The notes: generated by a model not told the origin, from the sequence alone. 53,810 bases of DNA from Lachnospiraceae bacterium (GCA_019423745.1 JAHZAV010000005.1:57987-111796), one strand, 5' to 3'; positions 42,171 through 50,694 are shown, numbered from the stretch's first letter. Numbers and translations: made by a program.

Positions 42171-42193
42171 ACTCAATTCCCCGCTTTCTGGTC

Positions 42194-42222
42194 TTGTGAA
42201 TAAATAAATATTTTTATATAAT
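42194..42222 (+). promoter_or_regulatory. Promoter of GNAT gene
   Basis: TTGTGA (42194-42199) and TATAAT (42217-42222) are 17 bp apart, 41 bp before the ATG at 42263. Confidence 0.68.
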
Positions 42223-42262
42223 ATCGCTGATATACAAACTATTCTATATAAAGGAGGCTCCT

Positions 42263-42715
42263 ATGTTTTTGAGAAAATATAATTCTTCTGATATAAACGA
42301 ACTTTTTGAACTTTTTTATGATACGGTTCATTCTGTTAATATAAAAGACTATACACCAGAACAATTAGATGCCTGGACAAATGGTACTGCTGACATGGAA
42401 GCCTGGAATGCCTCTTTCCTTGAACATACTACAATTGTAGCTGTTCATAATAATATGATTACAGGATTTGGTGATATAGACAGAACCGGATATCTGGACA
42501 GATTATTTGTACATAAAAATTTCCAGCGCTGCAAAATTGCCTCTGCAATCTGCGATGCTCTGGAATCTTCTGTTCATGTCCCACTGATTCAAACCCATGC
42601 TTCTATTACCGCCCGTCCCTTTTTCGAAAATCGCGGATATCGCATCGTAAAAGAGCAGACTGTCGAACGCAAAGGTATCTGCTTAACAAATTTCCTTATG
42701 GAAAAATATTTATAA
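42263..42715 (+). CDS. GNAT-family N-acetyltransferase
   Basis: 150 residues. GNAT pattern: LRKYNSSDINELFELFYDTVHSVN, the acetyl-CoA loop region GYLDRLFVHKNFQRCKIASAIC (in part) and ARPFFENRGYRIV. Resembles the YafP-type subgroup. Substrate unknown. AAAGGAGG precedes the ATG; divergent from moaA. Confidence 0.85.
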   Translation: MFLRKYNSSDINELFELFYDTVHSVNIKDYTPEQLDAWTNGTADMEAWNASFLEHTTIVAVHNNMITGFGDIDRTGYLDRLFVHKNFQRCKIASAICDALESSVHVPLIQTHASITARPFFENRGYRIVKEQTVERKGICLTNFLMEKYL

Positions 42716-42719
42716 TTTT

Positions 42720-43256
42720 TTACTTAAAATTCTTATCAATTAAAGCGCAGTATTCCTGAAACGAAGCTTCCTCGGAAAAAGTAGCTCGAAGTGCATCTCT
42801 GATTCCTTTATAATACCAACCTATCATATTTTTATCTTTCATCCGAAAACGATTCCAAAGTTCTTCTCCTACTTTGGGATAATCTCTGTCAATATCTCTC
42901 ATATTGGAAAGCTTATCTGCAAGAGCAATCATTTGCACTTCTCTTGGAGCATGTCCAATCGAACGAATTGTTGCACTTTTTCTTTCCAACCATGTTCTGG
43001 ACTTATCTTCACTTTCTCCAAGAACCATGTTTGCTACTCTAGGTGAAAATTCCAACGCTAAAATATCTGCGGTGACTCCTTCACAGTCCTCAATTGTATC
43101 ATGCAGCACAGCTGCACTAATGATTTCCTCATCTTTCGTCATCCCTGCTACAATTTCCCCCACTTCAATCGGATGTACGATATAAGGACGTCTTGTGCCT
43201 TTTCTTAACTGTCCCTCATGTGCTTTTGTCGCAAATTTAATTGCTCTTTCCACCAT
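42720..43256 (-). CDS. HD-domain (p)ppGpp hydrolase-like protein
   Basis: 178 residues from the ATG at 43256 (43262 is an equally readable ATG two codons earlier). An HD phosphohydrolase domain with AIKFATKAHEGQLRKGTRRPYIVHPIEVGEIV and SAAVLHDTIEDCEGV gives the metal-binding His and HD residues, followed by LADKLSNMRDI. This is the pattern of stand-alone SpoT/Mesh1-type hydrolases. With the synthetase at 11464 it would give separate synthesis and breakdown of alarmone. Substrate is inferred. Confidence 0.82.
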   Translation of the reverse strand: MVERAIKFATKAHEGQLRKGTRRPYIVHPIEVGEIVAGMTKDEEIISAAVLHDTIEDCEGVTADILALEFSPRVANMVLGESEDKSRTWLERKSATIRSIGHAPREVQMIALADKLSNMRDIDRDYPKVGEELWNRFRMKDKNMIGWYYKGIRDALRATFSEEASFQEYCALIDKNFK

Positions 43257-43395
43257 ATCCATATACCTCTTTTTCGTCCTTAGAATCCTTTTATATGCCT
43301 TCATCATAGCATTTGCACTGATAAATAGCAACGCATAAATCACATGTAACCTGATGAAATTACTGACAGAATATGTTACTATATTATATATTCTT

Positions 43396-43415
43396 GCAGC
43401 AGGTTATCCTGCTGC
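43396..43415 (+). repeat. Inverted repeat in the SDR leader
   Basis: GCAGCAGG (43396-43403) and CCTGCTGC (43408-43415) form a perfect 8-bp stem with loop TTAT at the expected transcription start of the SDR gene (weak promoter CTGACA, TATATA upstream). No T-tract follows, so an operator or mRNA 5' hairpin is likelier than a terminator. Confidence 0.55.
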
Positions 43416-43439
43416 ACCTATCTTATAAAGGAGACTTTT

Positions 43440-44192
43440 ATGATAACACAGAACAATTCTGCAAAACATTTTGTACTGATCACCGGAGCATCCCGCGGAA
43501 TAGGAAAGTCATGTGCCCTCCTTTTCGCCCATATGGGCTGGCACATTTTTCTTAACTGCCGCTGCTCAATTATGGAACTTAGGCAGGTAGAAAAACAAAT
43601 ACTGGCAGAGACTCCCGGCAGCTGTACTGTTGTTCCCGGTGATGTCGGAAATCCCACAGACGTACAGCAAATATTCCATACCATTTACCAAATATGCCCC
43701 TGCCTGGATGTTCTTGTCAACAATGCGGGCATCGCTCATATTGGGCTTCTTACTGATGTGACTGATCAGCAATGGCAGAACATTATTAATACTAATCTTT
43801 CTTCCGTGTTTTATTGCTGCCGCAGTGCTATTCCCCCTATGGTGTCCAAAAAACAAGGACATATTATTAATATTTCTTCCATGTGGGGAACATGTGGTGC
43901 CTCCTGTGAAGTTGCTTATTCTGCTGCAAAATCAGGGGTTCATGGACTGACCCGGGCACTTGCCAAAGAGCTGGCTCCCAGCAACATCCAGGTAAATGCC
44001 ATTGCCTGCGGTGTAATTGACACCTCCATGAACAGCCAGTTAAGTATGGAGGAGCGCCGCGATCTGGAAGAATATATTCCCTTTGGAAGATTCGGAAAAC
44101 CGGAAGAAGTAGCACAACTTGTATGGGATATTGCAAATGGTCCGAATTATCTTACTGGGCAAGTGATAGGAATAGACGGAGGGTATATCTAA
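43440..44192 (+). CDS. Short-chain dehydrogenase/reductase (FabG/YmfI-like)
   Basis: 250 residues. NAD(P) motif TGASRGIGKSCALLFA near residue 15, NNAGIAH, catalytic serine in IINISSMWG, YSAAKSGVHGLTRALA with the Y-x-x-x-K pair, and the C-terminal GQVIGIDGGYI. Closest-looking families are FabG and the elongation factor P 5-aminopentanone reductase (YmfI); the sequence does not decide. AAAGGAG precedes the ATG. Confidence 0.88.
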   Translation: MITQNNSAKHFVLITGASRGIGKSCALLFAHMGWHIFLNCRCSIMELRQVEKQILAETPGSCTVVPGDVGNPTDVQQIFHTIYQICPCLDVLVNNAGIAHIGLLTDVTDQQWQNIINTNLSSVFYCCRSAIPPMVSKKQGHIINISSMWGTCGASCEVAYSAAKSGVHGLTRALAKELAPSNIQVNAIACGVIDTSMNSQLSMEERRDLEEYIPFGRFGKPEEVAQLVWDIANGPNYLTGQVIGIDGGYI

Positions 44193-44205
44193 AGATATAC
44201 CCTCC
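44178..44205. terminator. Bidirectional terminator between SDR and isochorismatase genes
   Basis: GGAGGGTATATCT (44178-44190) pairs with AGATATACCCTCC (44193-44205), including the SDR stop codon, then TAATTTCTTT. Confidence 0.75.
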
Positions 44206-44218
44206 TAATTTCTTTCCT

Positions 44219-44758
44219 TTATTTTATCAGTCTTTGAATTCTTTTGCTTTCTTCTGTCCCTGCAGCACCAAGCAGCTCAAAAAGCAGTGCCTCATATGTT
44301 GTCAGCACAGCTCCTTCCTTTTGTGCACGCAGAATTGCTGCTTCTTTATCTGTATCTTTTCTACTAGAAATACAGTCTGTAACAAGTACAGGGATATAGC
44401 CATGTGCACGCAGATCAACCAAGGTCTGAAAGACACAAATATGTGCCTCTATTCCACACAGAACAATAAATTTTTTCTCCTGTATAGATGGACATTCTCT
44501 CAAAACATCTTCATATGCACTAAAACGAATTTTTTCCACAAATTTCTCTGTCTGAGCCGCATCTCTAATTTCCTTCACCGTGGTCCCCAGACCTTTTGTA
44601 TATTGTTGCGTTAAAAGGATTGGTACATTTAAGGTGCAAAGTCCGGCCAGAAGAATAGATGAATTTTCAATCAACGCTTCCTTCCCTGACATTGCCGGTA
44701 CTAATTTTTCCTGATAATCAATAACAATTGCCGCTGTATGTTCACGTTCTATTTTCAT
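44219..44758 (-). CDS. Isochorismatase-family cysteine hydrolase
   Basis: 179 residues from the ATG at 44758. Isochorismatase-like fold with D13-type aspartate in AIVIDYQEKL, a central lysine, and the nucleophile cysteine in IVLCGIEAHICVFQTL. The GIEAHICV motif is typical of this family (YcaC/hydrolase group). Substrate unknown. TGGAG precedes the ATG, immediately after the exonuclease III stop; the 30-codon longer frame would run into that gene. Confidence 0.85.
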   Translation of the reverse strand: MKIEREHTAAIVIDYQEKLVPAMSGKEALIENSSILLAGLCTLNVPILLTQQYTKGLGTTVKEIRDAAQTEKFVEKIRFSAYEDVLRECPSIQEKKFIVLCGIEAHICVFQTLVDLRAHGYIPVLVTDCISSRKDTDKEAAILRAQKEGAVLTTYEALLFELLGAAGTEESKRIQRLIK

Positions 44759-44760
44759 AA

Positions 44761-45513
44761 TTACTCCATTTCCAATACCACCGGACAGTGATCTGATCCC
44801 ATAATATCTGTTAGTATTTCTGCATTTTTCAAACGCTTCTCCAAGCATGCAGATACACAGAAATAATCAATACGCCAACCTGCATTCTTCTCTCGTGCCT
44901 TAAACCGATAGGACCACCAGGAATATTTTCCCTCCTGATCCGGATAAAAATAACGGAATGTATCAATAAATCCGGCATTTAAAAGTACCGTAAATTTCTC
45001 TCGCTCTTCATCTGTAAATCCGGCATTTTTCCGATTTGTTTTTGGATTTTTCAGGTCAATTTCCTTATGAGCCACATTTAAATCCCCACAGAAAATAACG
45101 GGTTTCTTTTCTTCTAATTTCTTCAAATAATCCAGGAAATCCTCTTCCCAATGCATACGATAAGAAAGCCTTGCCAGCTCATTTTGAGAATTTGGAGTAT
45201 ATACAGTAATAAAATAGTAATCCGGAAATTCCAAAGTAATTACTCTGCCCTCCTGATCGTGCTCCTCTATTCCAATTCCATAGGATACGGAAAGAGGTTC
45301 TTCTTTCGTAAAAACAGCTGTACCCGAATATCCCTTTTTTACCGCATAGTTCCAATACTGATGGTATCCAGGTGTATCAAGCTTAAGCTGACCTTCCTGC
45401 ATTTTTGTCTCTTGTATACAAAAAACATCAGCATCTGTCTGCTCAAAAAAATCCATAAAGCCTTTTTGTACACAAGCACGAATCCCATTTACATTCCATG
45501 AAACAAATTTCAT
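44761..45513 (-). CDS. xth: Exodeoxyribonuclease III
   Basis: 250 residues, an AP endonuclease/exonuclease III: SWNVNGIRACVQKGF at the N-terminus, IQETKMQEGQLKL, GDLNVAHKEIDLKNP, and WRIDYFCVS and GSDHCPVVLEM at the C-terminus, giving the metal Glu, Asp/Asn pair and active-site His. It repairs abasic sites. AAAGGGAG precedes the ATG. Confidence 0.95.
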   Translation of the reverse strand: MKFVSWNVNGIRACVQKGFMDFFEQTDADVFCIQETKMQEGQLKLDTPGYHQYWNYAVKKGYSGTAVFTKEEPLSVSYGIGIEEHDQEGRVITLEFPDYYFITVYTPNSQNELARLSYRMHWEEDFLDYLKKLEEKKPVIFCGDLNVAHKEIDLKNPKTNRKNAGFTDEEREKFTVLLNAGFIDTFRYFYPDQEGKYSWWSYRFKAREKNAGWRIDYFCVSACLEKRLKNAEILTDIMGSDHCPVVLEME

Positions 45514-45556
45514 CTATGTTCTCCCTTTTGTCTGCTCTGCCTTCGGCAGACAGCAG

Positions 45557-46291
45557 TTAATAGTATACTTTTCTCAAAAACAATCCTCTTGCCGGTGCAA
45601 GAAATCCAGCAAGACTTCTATCTTCTGCTGCAATTACCACTGGAAGCTTTGAGGCATCTCTCCTTCCAGTCCCCACTTCCAGCAACGTTCCTGTCAAAAT
45701 GCGCACCATATGATACAAAAATCCCGAACCATAGTAAGTAATTCTCACTTTTTCTCCGGAACGGACAATTTTTATATTATAAATTTTCCTCACTGTATCA
45801 TTCGTCTCTTTATTATCTGTAAAACTCACAAAATTCTTAACACCAATTAAATATTTTGTAGCGTCGCGCATTGCCTCTATATCCAGCTTTTCCGGATAAT
45901 GATAACAATATCTTCGGGAAAATACGTCAGGTTTTTCTCTACAATCGATATAATATTCATATTTTTTCCCTTTTGCACTTTTTCGAGCATGGAAATTATT
46001 TTTAACCAATTCCACTTTCAAAATCCGAATATCTTCCGGCAGATAACGATTCAATGATTCTTTTAACTCTTCGGGATCATAAAGACCTGACAGTTTTACA
46101 CTTGCCACCTGTCCCCTGGCATGTACCCCGCTGTCTGTTCGTCCTGATCCGTCTACCTGTACCCGATATCCTACAATTCTCCCAAGGCTCCACTCTATGA
46201 TATACTGTATCGTATTGTCTGTGGTCGCCTGCCGCTGCCATCCCTGGTAACGGCTGCCATCATAGGCAATCGTCAGCTTATAATTTCTCAT
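45557..46291 (-). CDS. truA: tRNA pseudouridine synthase A
   Basis: 244 residues from the ATG at 46291. The catalytic aspartate is in GSGRTDSGVHARGQVAS; YDGSRYQGWQRQ and the C-terminal FLAPARGLFLRKVYY are TruA features. It modifies U38-40 of tRNA anticodon stems. GGGTGAG precedes the ATG; the frame also opens at a GTG three codons earlier. Confidence 0.95.
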   Translation of the reverse strand: MRNYKLTIAYDGSRYQGWQRQATTDNTIQYIIEWSLGRIVGYRVQVDGSGRTDSGVHARGQVASVKLSGLYDPEELKESLNRYLPEDIRILKVELVKNNFHARKSAKGKKYEYYIDCREKPDVFSRRYCYHYPEKLDIEAMRDATKYLIGVKNFVSFTDNKETNDTVRKIYNIKIVRSGEKVRITYYGSGFLYHMVRILTGTLLEVGTGRRDASKLPVVIAAEDRSLAGFLAPARGLFLRKVYY

Positions 46292-46412
46292 ATTACTCAC
46301 CCAATCTATCGTAATTTTTCATTGAAAAAGATGTTTTAATGAAAAAGAAGAAGCATTTTTTCTGCTTCTTCTTTTATCTTATCACTTTCCCTATGGATTC
46401 GCAATTCATTTC

Positions 46413-46874
46413 TTAAGCATTTCCGCGATCCAAAATTTTCTTTATTTCATCCATAAATGTGTTAACATCTTTAAACTCCCGGTATACTGAAGCAAACCTG
46501 ACATACGCCACTTCATCCAGGTTTTTCAGCTCATCCATTACAATCTCTCCAATGGTACTGCTGGGAATTTCCTTTTCCTCCAAACTGAAAATCGCCGTCT
46601 CAATATGATCAATACATTTCTGGATTTCCTCTGCTGAAACTGGTCTTTTATAGCAGGCACGAAGCACCCCGGATTCTATCTTTCCGCGATTATACTGCTC
46701 TCTGTTATTATCCTTTTTAATAATAATCAAAGGAATGGTTTCCACTTTTTCATATGTGGTGAAGCGTTTACCACAGACGTCACAGGAACGTCTCCTACGA
46801 ATGGAGTTCCCGTCCTCTGCCGGTCTGGAATCGATTACTCTTGTATCCGGATGGCTGCAATATGGGCATTTCAT
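46413..46874 (-). CDS. nrdR: Ribonucleotide reductase repressor NrdR
   Basis: 153 residues. Zinc ribbon CPYC at 3-6 and CDVCGKRF at about 31-38 flank the SRPAEDGNSIRRRRSC stretch, followed by an ATP-cone domain (LIIIKKDNNREQYNRGKIESGVLRACYKRPVS, in part). NrdR senses ATP/dATP and represses nrd genes through NrdR boxes. Confidence 0.96.
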   Translation of the reverse strand: MKCPYCSHPDTRVIDSRPAEDGNSIRRRRSCDVCGKRFTTYEKVETIPLIIIKKDNNREQYNRGKIESGVLRACYKRPVSAEEIQKCIDHIETAIFSLEEKEIPSSTIGEIVMDELKNLDEVAYVRFASVYREFKDVNTFMDEIKKILDRGNA

Positions 46875-46943
46875 CTTGGCTTACGTCCTTTCGTTAGAAT
46901 TATATCTCCAGTATATAACCCCCAGATAGAAATTGTCAATTTT

Positions 46944-47198
46944 TTACTTATCTCTGCATCGTTTTTCTTCATGCACTTCTACCAGAATAATATCTGGTCC
47001 TATTTTCTGAATACAGCAAAATGGAATCACATATTCTCCACCGTCTCCAAACCACCCGCAGAATTTTCCGCCTTTAGGCACAATAATAGACTCTATACAT
47101 CCGCTGCACTCATCAAAGATAAGATCTGCTACATACCCCAGCTTTCTGCAGTCGCATGCATTAATTACTTCTTTTTGCTGGAAGTCGCAAAGCCTCAT
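46944..47198 (-). CDS. YlmC/YmxH-family sporulation protein
   Basis: 84 residues, a PRC-barrel-like small protein: MRLCDFQQKEVINACDCRKLGYVADLIFD and the IESIIVPKGGKFCGWFGDGGEYVIPF segment (in parts) are typical of YlmC/YmxH. Family members are sigma-E-linked sporulation proteins; biochemical function unknown. GAGGTGATAAA precedes the ATG. Upstream of nrdR on the same strand. Confidence 0.88.
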   Translation of the reverse strand: MRLCDFQQKEVINACDCRKLGYVADLIFDECSGCIESIIVPKGGKFCGWFGDGGEYVIPFCCIQKIGPDIILVEVHEEKRCRDK

Positions 47199-47243
47199 TT
47201 TATCACCTCTTCTGCTATTATATGCAAAAGAGTAAAATGAGTG

Positions 47244-48461
47244 CTAGGGAGCCATTATCTTTTCGTTCTTAAAGGCCCTTGCCACGCATGCCGTAAGGAC
47301 TCCTCCCATAATCAACGTCTCGATTAGCGTCACTACATACTGTGTCACCGTAACTTCCTGACTTAAAATTCCCTGCAGTGTCAGCGCACTGTTATAAATG
47401 GGAATATAATATTTAGACGGCTCCGGTGTTCCTGTCTGAAACATAGTAAGTAGACCTATCACAAGAACGATCATATAAACCGGTGTAATATAACTGGTAG
47501 CTTCTTTTGTTGTTTTTGCAAATACAGAAATGAGAGCTACAATAGCTGCATATAAAAAGGCAATTGAAACAAGCAAAAGTGCCAGCATGACAATCTGTTC
47601 TGCATTCATCTGCAAACTGAAACCTTCCCCATCTGTTCCTGTCATAGACTTCATCATAAGCGGCATACATATCACCATTACTGCCACATAAATCAAAGAG
47701 GAAATTCCAGATACCACCATCAGGGCAAATACTTTTCCAAGTACAATCGAAGTTCGCTTAATCGGTGCAACCAAAAGGCTTGCCATAGTACCTCTCTCTT
47801 TCTCTCCAGCAATCATGTCTGCCCCAATCCCCATAGCTCCCGCAAAGAGAAGCACAGTAATGAAATAGGGAAGCATCATGCCCACCGCTTTGCCGCTTGC
47901 TTTATCCTCATCCTGAATCTCCATACGATCATTATCAGAATTCACCGTAAACACCGCCGTCGCTTCTGCATTTCCCATTCTTCCTGCCAAAAGCACCTGT
48001 CGATACGCTTCCAGCGTACCCCCGGATATTTCTTGATAAGCCTGTAAAGAATAATCCTCTGACGGATTATAGTATGTCTTAATCTGTGGAATCTCATCAC
48101 CTGGCTGATACCCACTGATCATAGAATCAAAATTTTCCGGAAATTCAATGATAAGATCTGCTGCCCCCTGGAGAATTTCATCCTCTGCCTGGTTTCTTTT
48201 TTTAGAATCTGCCACCGTACGAAGATCATACTTATAATCTCCCGCACCCAGAAAGCTCTGGAAACTTTCCGGTTCGTTCTGAACATATACAATTGATGTA
48301 TGTTCCGCAAGATCTTCTTCCATTCTCTCTGCCAGATTACTAATAATTGAAAGAATGACTACCATAATGATTACCGGTAATAAAAAAACTGAAAATACCA
48401 TTTTCCGGTCTTTTAGTATTCTTGCCATCTCTTTTCCAAAAATCTGCTTTATGCCATTCAC
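47244..48461 (-). CDS. ABC-2-type transporter permease (NatB-like)
   Basis: 405 residues from a GTG at 48461. One N-terminal membrane helix (about 22-45), a large extracytoplasmic region of some 150 residues, then five C-terminal helices with IAGEKERGTMASLLVAPIKRTSIVLGKV, the ABC-2 permease pattern of NatB. GGGGGAG precedes the GTG, which directly follows the ATPase stop. Na+ or drug export is the family guess; unproven. Confidence 0.87.
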   Translation of the reverse strand: MNGIKQIFGKEMARILKDRKMVFSVFLLPVIIMVVILSIISNLAERMEEDLAEHTSIVYVQNEPESFQSFLGAGDYKYDLRTVADSKKRNQAEDEILQGAADLIIEFPENFDSMISGYQPGDEIPQIKTYYNPSEDYSLQAYQEISGGTLEAYRQVLLAGRMGNAEATAVFTVNSDNDRMEIQDEDKASGKAVGMMLPYFITVLLFAGAMGIGADMIAGEKERGTMASLLVAPIKRTSIVLGKVFALMVVSGISSLIYVAVMVICMPLMMKSMTGTDGEGFSLQMNAEQIVMLALLLVSIAFLYAAIVALISVFAKTTKEATSYITPVYMIVLVIGLLTMFQTGTPEPSKYYIPIYNSALTLQGILSQEVTVTQYVVTLIETLIMGGVLTACVARAFKNEKIMAP

Positions 48462-49238
48462 CTACATCTCCCCCTTTCCTGCTGTTGTATACAATTGAAA
48501 AAAGGCGTCTTCAAGATCATCGGCACCTGTGAGCGAAAGTAATTCCTCCACTGTCCCTTCTGCCACTTTTTTCCCATCAATAATCATACCAATCCGATCG
48601 CAAAGTTTCTCTGCTTCTGACATAATATGAGTAGAGATTATTACCAGTTTTCCCTCTGACTTAAGTTTCTTCAGATAATCTGTTACCCCTCTTGCTGTTA
48701 CGATATCAAGTCCATTTGTAGGTTCATCAAAAATAATAATATCCGGATCATGTACCAAGCTCACTGCAATAGCTGCCTTCTGTTTCATACCGGTCGACAG
48801 CTCTTTAATCCTTTTGTGCGCAAACCCTTCTATTTCAAAGTAAGAAAAAAGTTCCTTCCTTCTCTTTTCCAGCTCTGATTCCGGCACCTTATGGAGTCTG
48901 CCAAAAAAACGAAACATATAGTCCACATCAAACTGCTCGTCCAGCTTAATATCACTTGTCAAAAATCCAATACGCCGCTGTACTTCTTCCGGTTGCTCCT
49001 GAACTTCATACCCATCTACAAAAATCTGTCCTTCTGTCGGTTTAATAATAGTAGAAATACACCGTAATGTCGTTGTCTTTCCTGCTCCATTTGGTCCCAA
49101 AAGGCCATAAATTTCCCCCGGTCTCGCAGTAAAGCTTAGACCATCCACAGCTCTCTTATATGGATCCTTCGTATGAGATTCGGCCATCTGCTTCTTATTC
49201 AACTTATAAATTTTTGTCAGATTCTTAATCTCAATCAT
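48462..49238 (-). CDS. ABC transporter ATPase (NatA-like)
   Basis: 258 residues from the ATG at 49238. Walker A LLGPNGAGKTTTLRC, signature LSTGMKQKAAIAVSLVHDP, Walker B IIIFDEPTNGLD, H-loop ISTHIM. The insertion LNKKQMAESHTKDPYKRAVDGLSF near the N-terminus is typical of NatA relatives. AAGGAG precedes the ATG; the 20-codon longer frame has no ribosome site. Confidence 0.92.
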   Translation of the reverse strand: MIEIKNLTKIYKLNKKQMAESHTKDPYKRAVDGLSFTARPGEIYGLLGPNGAGKTTTLRCISTIIKPTEGQIFVDGYEVQEQPEEVQRRIGFLTSDIKLDEQFDVDYMFRFFGRLHKVPESELEKRRKELFSYFEIEGFAHKRIKELSTGMKQKAAIAVSLVHDPDIIIFDEPTNGLDIVTARGVTDYLKKLKSEGKLVIISTHIMSEAEKLCDRIGMIIDGKKVAEGTVEELLSLTGADDLEDAFFQLYTTAGKGEM

Positions 49239-49335
49239 AAATACTCTCCTTCCTTTTTGTACCACTGATCTAATACAATTATATACCTTTCTCCGCAAAA
49301 TTTGTCAAGAACTAAATGGTTCCAATTTCATTTTT

Positions 49336-49379
49336 ACACAGGGCAATTTACAATTTGACGCAGGGTAATTTACAATTTG
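49336..49379. repeat. Two 22-bp tandem direct repeats
   Basis: Units 49336-49357 and 49358-49379 share 20 of 22 bases (ACACAGGG or ACGCAGGG, then C/TAATTTACAATTTG). A third unit seems to start at 49380 (ACAC) and runs into the palindrome at 49381-49409. Such multiple transposase-site-like repeats occur at ends of some transposons (IS21-type for instance); no transposase is nearby. Confidence 0.6.
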
Positions 49380-49380
49380 A

Positions 49381-49409
49381 CACGTAACAAACTTCAAAAG
49401 TGTTACGTG
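49381..49409. repeat. Palindrome related to the one at 234-276
   Basis: CACGTAACA (49381-49389) and TGTTACGTG (49401-49409) pair over 9 bp. The right arm AAAAGTGTTACGTGCCT differs from the copy at 257-272 by one base. Upstream 21 of 29 bases also match between the loci (CAGGG, AATT and ACGTAACA blocks at the same spacing). Confidence 0.6.
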
Positions 49410-49427
49410 CCTTGTTATATTTTCTCC

Positions 49428-49480
49428 AAAGAAAACACTCTGCCTGCGATGTTTCACACATCCGGCAGAGTGTTTTCTTT
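49428..49480 (-). terminator. Strong hairpin after carbamate kinase
   Basis: AAAGAAAACACTCTGCC (49428-49444) and GGCAGAGTGTTTTCTTT (49464-49480) form a perfect 17-bp stem; the loop holds a further GATGT/ACATC stem. The minus-strand arm ends in TTTTCTTT. It follows the arcC stop. Confidence 0.75.
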
Positions 49481-49514
49481 CGTACTCTGTTTGATTTTCC
49501 AAGAAAACCTAAAA

Positions 49515-50444
49515 CTATTTTATAATTGTTCCTGTTTTTCCTTTCAGACCATCTTTTAATTTTTCTAAAGAAGTAATCAAGGCGATTCTTCCTTCTCTCT
49601 TTTCGATAAATTCCACAGAAGCCCGGAATTTGGGCAGCATATTATGCTTTCCGAAATGACCTTCTGCCATATATTGTTTTGCCTCTGCCACAGAGATACA
49701 TCCAATCTCTGATTCTTCCGGAGAATCAAGATGAATTCTCACCTTCTCCACACTTGTAAGAATAATCAGCTCATCGGCATCAATTTCTTCTGCCAACTTG
49801 CCAGCTGCCAGGTCCTTTTCAATAACAGCACTGGCTCCTTTTAACCGATGGTCAAACTGCATAACCGGAATTCCACCACCACCGCATGCAATTACCACCT
49901 GGCCTGCATCTATTAATGTCTTGATTGCATCAATCTCTACTATTTTAACCGGATTCGGTGCGGAAACAACCCGGCGGAATCCTTTACCTGGTTCCTCTAC
50001 TACATAATTTCCTTTTTTGCGCTCTTCTTCTGCTTCTTCCTTTGTCATATAACGTCCCAACACTTTTGTCGGTGTATAAAATGCTTCATCATATGGATCT
50101 ACTGTCACCTGAGTTAAAATCGTACTAACAGTCCGATAAATTCCTCTGTTCAGTAATTCCTCCCGAACAGCATTTTGAAGGTCATAACCAATATAGCCCT
50201 GACTCATAGCAGAGCAGACAGACATTGGAGCAGGTGTATAATCCTGATGAACTTTTCCAAATTCATTCATTGCTGTATGAATCATTCCTACCTGCGGCGC
50301 ATTGCTGTGAGTAATCGCAACCTGATATCCTTCTTCTACCAGTCCGGCAATTGCTTTAGCAGTATGCTTTACTGCCTCCTTTTGTTCTGGTAATGTGGTT
50401 CCCAGTGCCCGATGTCCCAGGGCAACTACAACTCGTTTCTTCAT
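49515..50444 (-). CDS. arcC: Carbamate kinase
   Basis: 309 residues of the amino-acid-kinase fold: VVALGHRALGTTLPEQKEAV at the N-terminus (usually GGNAL, here GHRAL), HSNAPQVG, VIACGGGGIPVM, VIEKDLAAGKLAEEIDADELIILTSVEKV and GHFGKHNMLPKFRASVEFI (parts). It makes ATP and carbamate from carbamoyl phosphate. The N-terminal GNA to GHR difference is at the phosphate loop and is odd. No arcA or arcB is nearby, so the carbamoyl-phosphate source is unknown. AAAGGAG and a promoter precede it. Confidence 0.9.
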   Translation of the reverse strand: MKKRVVVALGHRALGTTLPEQKEAVKHTAKAIAGLVEEGYQVAITHSNAPQVGMIHTAMNEFGKVHQDYTPAPMSVCSAMSQGYIGYDLQNAVREELLNRGIYRTVSTILTQVTVDPYDEAFYTPTKVLGRYMTKEEAEEERKKGNYVVEEPGKGFRRVVSAPNPVKIVEIDAIKTLIDAGQVVIACGGGGIPVMQFDHRLKGASAVIEKDLAAGKLAEEIDADELIILTSVEKVRIHLDSPEESEIGCISVAEAKQYMAEGHFGKHNMLPKFRASVEFIEKREGRIALITSLEKLKDGLKGKTGTIIK

Positions 50445-50497
50445 ATATCTGTCTCCTTTAAATTTTCACGTATTTTTCACTGTTGAAATATAAGAGA

Positions 50498-50526
50498 ATT
50501 ATATTATTTTTCAGACAAAATTGCAA
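50498..50526 (-). promoter_or_regulatory. Promoter of arcC
   Basis: TTGCAA (50521-50526) and TATAAT (50498-50503) are 17 bp apart on the minus strand, about 54 bp upstream of the ATG. Confidence 0.72.
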
Positions 50527-50585
50527 CGTCTATTCCCCTTTCCCATAACATTTTATAGCAGCTGTTTTCGCCGGGATTTTGAATC

Positions 50586-50613
50586 TTGATTTTTTGACCA
50601 GCCATGTTATACT
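50586..50613 (+). promoter_or_regulatory. Promoter of tRNA-Ala
   Basis: TTGATT (50586-50591) and TATACT (50608-50613) are 16 bp apart, 8 bp before the tRNA. The same TTGATT and 16-bp spacing occur at tRNA-Gln. Confidence 0.7.
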
Positions 50614-50621
50614 TTTCTCAT

Positions 50622-50694
50622 GGGGTATTAGCGCAGTTGGGAGCGCGTCACACTGGCAGTGTGAAGGTCACGGGTTCAAGTCCCGTATACTCCA
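50622..50694 (+). tRNA. tRNA-Ala(GGC)
   Basis: Complete cloverleaf, 73 nt without encoded CCA: acceptor GGGGTAT/ATACTCC with the alanine identity pair G3-U70, D arm GCGC/GCGC, anticodon stem TCACA/TGTGA with loop CTGGCAG (anticodon GGC), T arm ACGGG/CCCGT with TTCAAGT, discriminator A. Confidence 0.95.

Noticed and set aside
43440..44192. Firm call as FabG
   Set aside because: Not in a fatty-acid cluster; the sequence does not separate FabG from YmfI-type reductases.
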